In this document: positions 62,472 through 64,000 of the stretch, piece by piece | Layout of the letters: each line of letters begins with the position of its first letter | How positions within the stretch are numbered: position 1 is the first letter of the stretch | NCBI GenBank assembly: GCA_026874595.1 | Contig: CM049309.1 | Location: 8,335,076 to 8,399,075, forward strand | Direction of reading: 5' to 3' | Origin: Sipunculus nudus | Taxonomy: Eukaryota; Annelida; Sipuncula; Golfingiida; Sipunculidae | Length of the DNA: 64,000 nt | Program-made: the position numbers and the translations under genes | The notes under the pieces: generated by a model | The model's input: only the letters and a program-made list of their open reading frames with translations | Databases searched by the model: none | What the model was told of the DNA's origin: nothing

Positions 62472-64000
62472 GCCCCTCTCTTTACCTATATATTATAATC
62501 ATTCTGTCGTGTTTCTTCCTACTCTCCTCCCGCCCCTCTCTTTACCTATATATTATAATCATTCTGTCGTGTTTCTTCCTCCTCTCCTCCCGCTCCTCTC
62601 TTTACCTATATATTATAATCATTCTGTCGTGTTTCTTCCTACTCTCCTCCCGCCCCTCTCTTTACCTATATATTATAATCATTCTGTCGTGTTTCTTACT
62701 CCTCTCCTCTCGCCCCTCTCTTTACCTATATATTATAATCATTCTGTCGTGTTTCTTCCTACTCTCCTCCCGCCCCTCTCTATTATAATCATTCTGTCGT
62801 GTTTCTTACTCCTCTCCTCTCGCCCCTCTCTTTACCTATATATTATAATCATTCTGTCGTGTTTCTTCCTCCTCTCCTCCCGCCCCTCTCTATTATAATC
62901 ATTCTGTCGTGTTTGTTACTCCTCTCCTCCCGCCCCTCTCTTTAGGTATATATTATAATCATTCTGTCGTGTTTCTTCCTCCTCTCCTCCCGCCACTCTC
63001 TTTAGCTATATATTATTATCATTCTGTCGTGTTTCTTCCTCCTCTCCTCCCGCCCCTCTCTTTACCTATATATTATAATCATTCTGTCGTGTTTCTTCCT
63101 CCTCTCCTCCCGCCCCTATCTTTACCTATATATTATAATCATTCTGTCGTGTTTCTTCCTCCTCTCCTCCCGCCCCTCTCTTTACCTATATATTATAATC
63201 ATTCTGTCGTGTTTCTTCCTCCTCTCCTCCCGCCCCTGTCTTTACCTATATATTATAATCATTCTGTCGTGTTTCTTCCTCCTCTCCTCCCGCCCCTCTC
63301 TTTACCTATATATTATAATCATTCTGTCGTGTTTCTTACTCCTCTCCTCCCTCCTCTCTCTTTACCTATATATTATAATCATTCTGTCGTGTTTCTTCCT
63401 ACTCTCCTCCCGCCCCTCTCTTTACCTATATATTATAATCATTCTGTCGTGTTTCTTCCTACTCTCCTCCCGCCCCTCTCTTTACATATATATTATAATC
63501 ATTCTGTCGTGTTTCTTCTTCCTCTCCTCCCGCCCCTCTCTTTACCTATATATTATAATCATTCTGTCGTGTTTCTTCCACCTCTCCTCCCGCCCCTCTC
63601 TTTACCTATATATTATAATCATTCTGTCGTGTTTCTTCCTCCTCTCCTCCCGCCCCTCTCTTTACCTATATATTATAATCATTCTTTCGTGTTTCTTCCT
63701 ACTCTCCTCCCGCCCCTCTCTTTACCTATATATTATAATCATTCTGTCGTGTTTCTTCCTACTCTCCTCCCGCCCCTCTCTTTACCTATATATTATAATC
63801 ATTCTGTCGTGTTTCTTCCTCCTCTCCTCCCGCCCCTCTCTATTATAATCATTCTGTCGTGTTTCTTACTCCTCTCCTCTCGCCCCTCTCTTTACCTATA
63901 TATTATAATCATTCTGTCGTGTTTCTTCCTCCTCTCCTCCCGCCCCTCTCTTTACCTATATATTATAATCATTCTGTCATGTTTCTTCCTCCTCTCCTCC
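62472..64000 (+). repeat. Copy of 51620-53148, cut by the window end
   Basis: It aligns with 51620-53148 at an offset of 10852 to the last base. It shares the cgccactctc monomer (52141 and 62993), which the intervening copy at 61.4 kb lacks. So it is closer to the 52-kb copy than to its immediate neighbour, from which it is spaced by 1,590 bp. Confidence 0.88.

Larger units (their letters stand above)
1080..63850 (+). repeat. 50-bp monomers lacking 10 bp of the linker (class, about 61 copies)
   Basis: The 10 bp ttacctatat is missing, so ctctct joins attataatc. Junctions lie near 1087, 1620, 19606, 20137, 22523, 23054, 26280, 26810, 29020, 29550, 30680, 31690, 32220, 32990, 34050, 34580, 34880, 35530, 35820, 36650, 37360, 38611, 39802, 40872, 41402, 41692, 42342, 42632, 43462, 44232, 45483, 48650, 48700, 48810, 48920, 49150, 50220, 50270, 50380, 50490, 50950, 51010, 51120, 51230, 51460, 51930, 52030, 52990, 55501, 55970, 57222, 60391, 60441, 60551, 60661, 60711, 61301, 62251, 62781, 62891 and 63841. 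Confidence 0.92.
1..64000 (+). repeat. 60-bp satellite tandem array spanning the whole window
   Basis: Every part of the window is a copy of one 60-bp unit, all in the same head-to-tail orientation, roughly 1,070 copies. Most copies differ from the consensus by 0-3 substitutions. Length variants of 50, 59, 61 and 62 bp shift the register. From the consensus, composition is 26 T, 22 C, 8 A and 4 G per unit, so the + strand is about 80% pyrimidine with strong negative GC and AT skew. No spacer, transposon or single-copy DNA interrupts it, and both ends of the window lie inside the array. Family name, species and chromosomal location (centromeric, subtelomeric or interstitial) cannot be told from the sequence. 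No stretch in the window holds anything other than this repeat. Confidence 0.99.

Noticed and set aside
35-62898. Many long plus-strand open frames (up to about 530 codons) made of a 20-residue repeat
   Set aside because: They arise because the unit is a multiple of 3 and the pyrimidine-rich strand has few stop codons. The same DNA is open in two overlapping frames, most starts are GTG in an ordinary gtcgtg site, frames end wherever a 50-, 59-, 61- or 62-bp unit occurs, and no varied domain, signal or codon pattern is seen.
1-64000. CRISPR array
   Set aside because: Units are contiguous and near-identical with no unique spacers. The apparent repeat-spacer look is only the variable linker.
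1-64000. Telomeric repeat or rDNA spacer
   Set aside because: No short G-rich telomere unit is present, and no rRNA or promoter sequence borders the array in this window. A subtelomeric place cannot be excluded but is not shown.
1-64000. Transposon, retroelement or inverted copies within the array
   Set aside because: No terminal repeats, target-site duplications, poly-A tails or coding remnants, and no minus-oriented monomers, were found when reading through the window.

Overview
The whole 64-kb window is one uninterrupted tandem array of a 60-bp satellite monomer. I count roughly 1,070 head-to-tail copies, all in the same orientation. There is no unique sequence, gene, RNA gene, transposon, CRISPR array or inverted segment anywhere in it. 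The array runs off both ends, so its real size is larger. An array this long and homogeneous, built by nested segmental duplication and with CpG decay, suggests a eukaryotic chromosome from a long-read assembly, probably with cytosine methylation. I cannot name the species, and I do not recognise the monomer as a described satellite family.

The monomer (perfect consensus copy at 3841-3900) has two halves. One is an AT-rich linker of about 25 bp (tacctatata followed by ttataatcat). The other is a nearly pure pyrimidine tract of about 32 nt with a single G, preceded by tctgtcgtg. The strand bias is extreme: about 80% pyrimidine on the + strand, with 22 C to 4 G per unit. The unit is a multiple of 3 and two + strand frames of the consensus lack stops, so many long open frames appear. 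They are by-products of the repeat and I annotate none as a gene.

Monomers fall into length classes of 50, 59, 60, 61 and 62 bp. Nearly all length change occurs in the AT-rich linker. Linked variants act as landmarks and define domains. Positions 1-720 resemble 15.2-15.8 kb, and 0.72-2.54 kb resembles 19.0-21.06 kb. Domain A (2.5-18.4 kb) has 59- and 62-bp monomers and a 'taacctataaatt' marker but no 50-bp monomers. From 18.4 to 29.7 kb there are nested repeats of 2.7-2.9 kb. From 30.2 to 34.9 kb a 2.3-kb unit is doubled. From 32.9 to 46.6 kb a 6.8-kb unit is tandemly doubled. From 46.6 to 53.2 kb there are 1,568-bp and 739-bp duplications and a 120-bp dimer pattern. From 55.7 to 60.7 kb is a near-exact copy of 44.0-48.96 kb, and 60.7-64.0 kb holds further copies of 51.6-53.2 kb.

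The picture is a young, actively rearranging satellite that grows by unequal exchange or replication-based amplification at scales from 60 bp to several kb. The most notable points are the nested higher-order duplications, the domain-restricted length variants, the repeated GC-box/G-quadruplex-prone purine strand, and the creation of splice-acceptor-like sites in the 'tttag' monomers.
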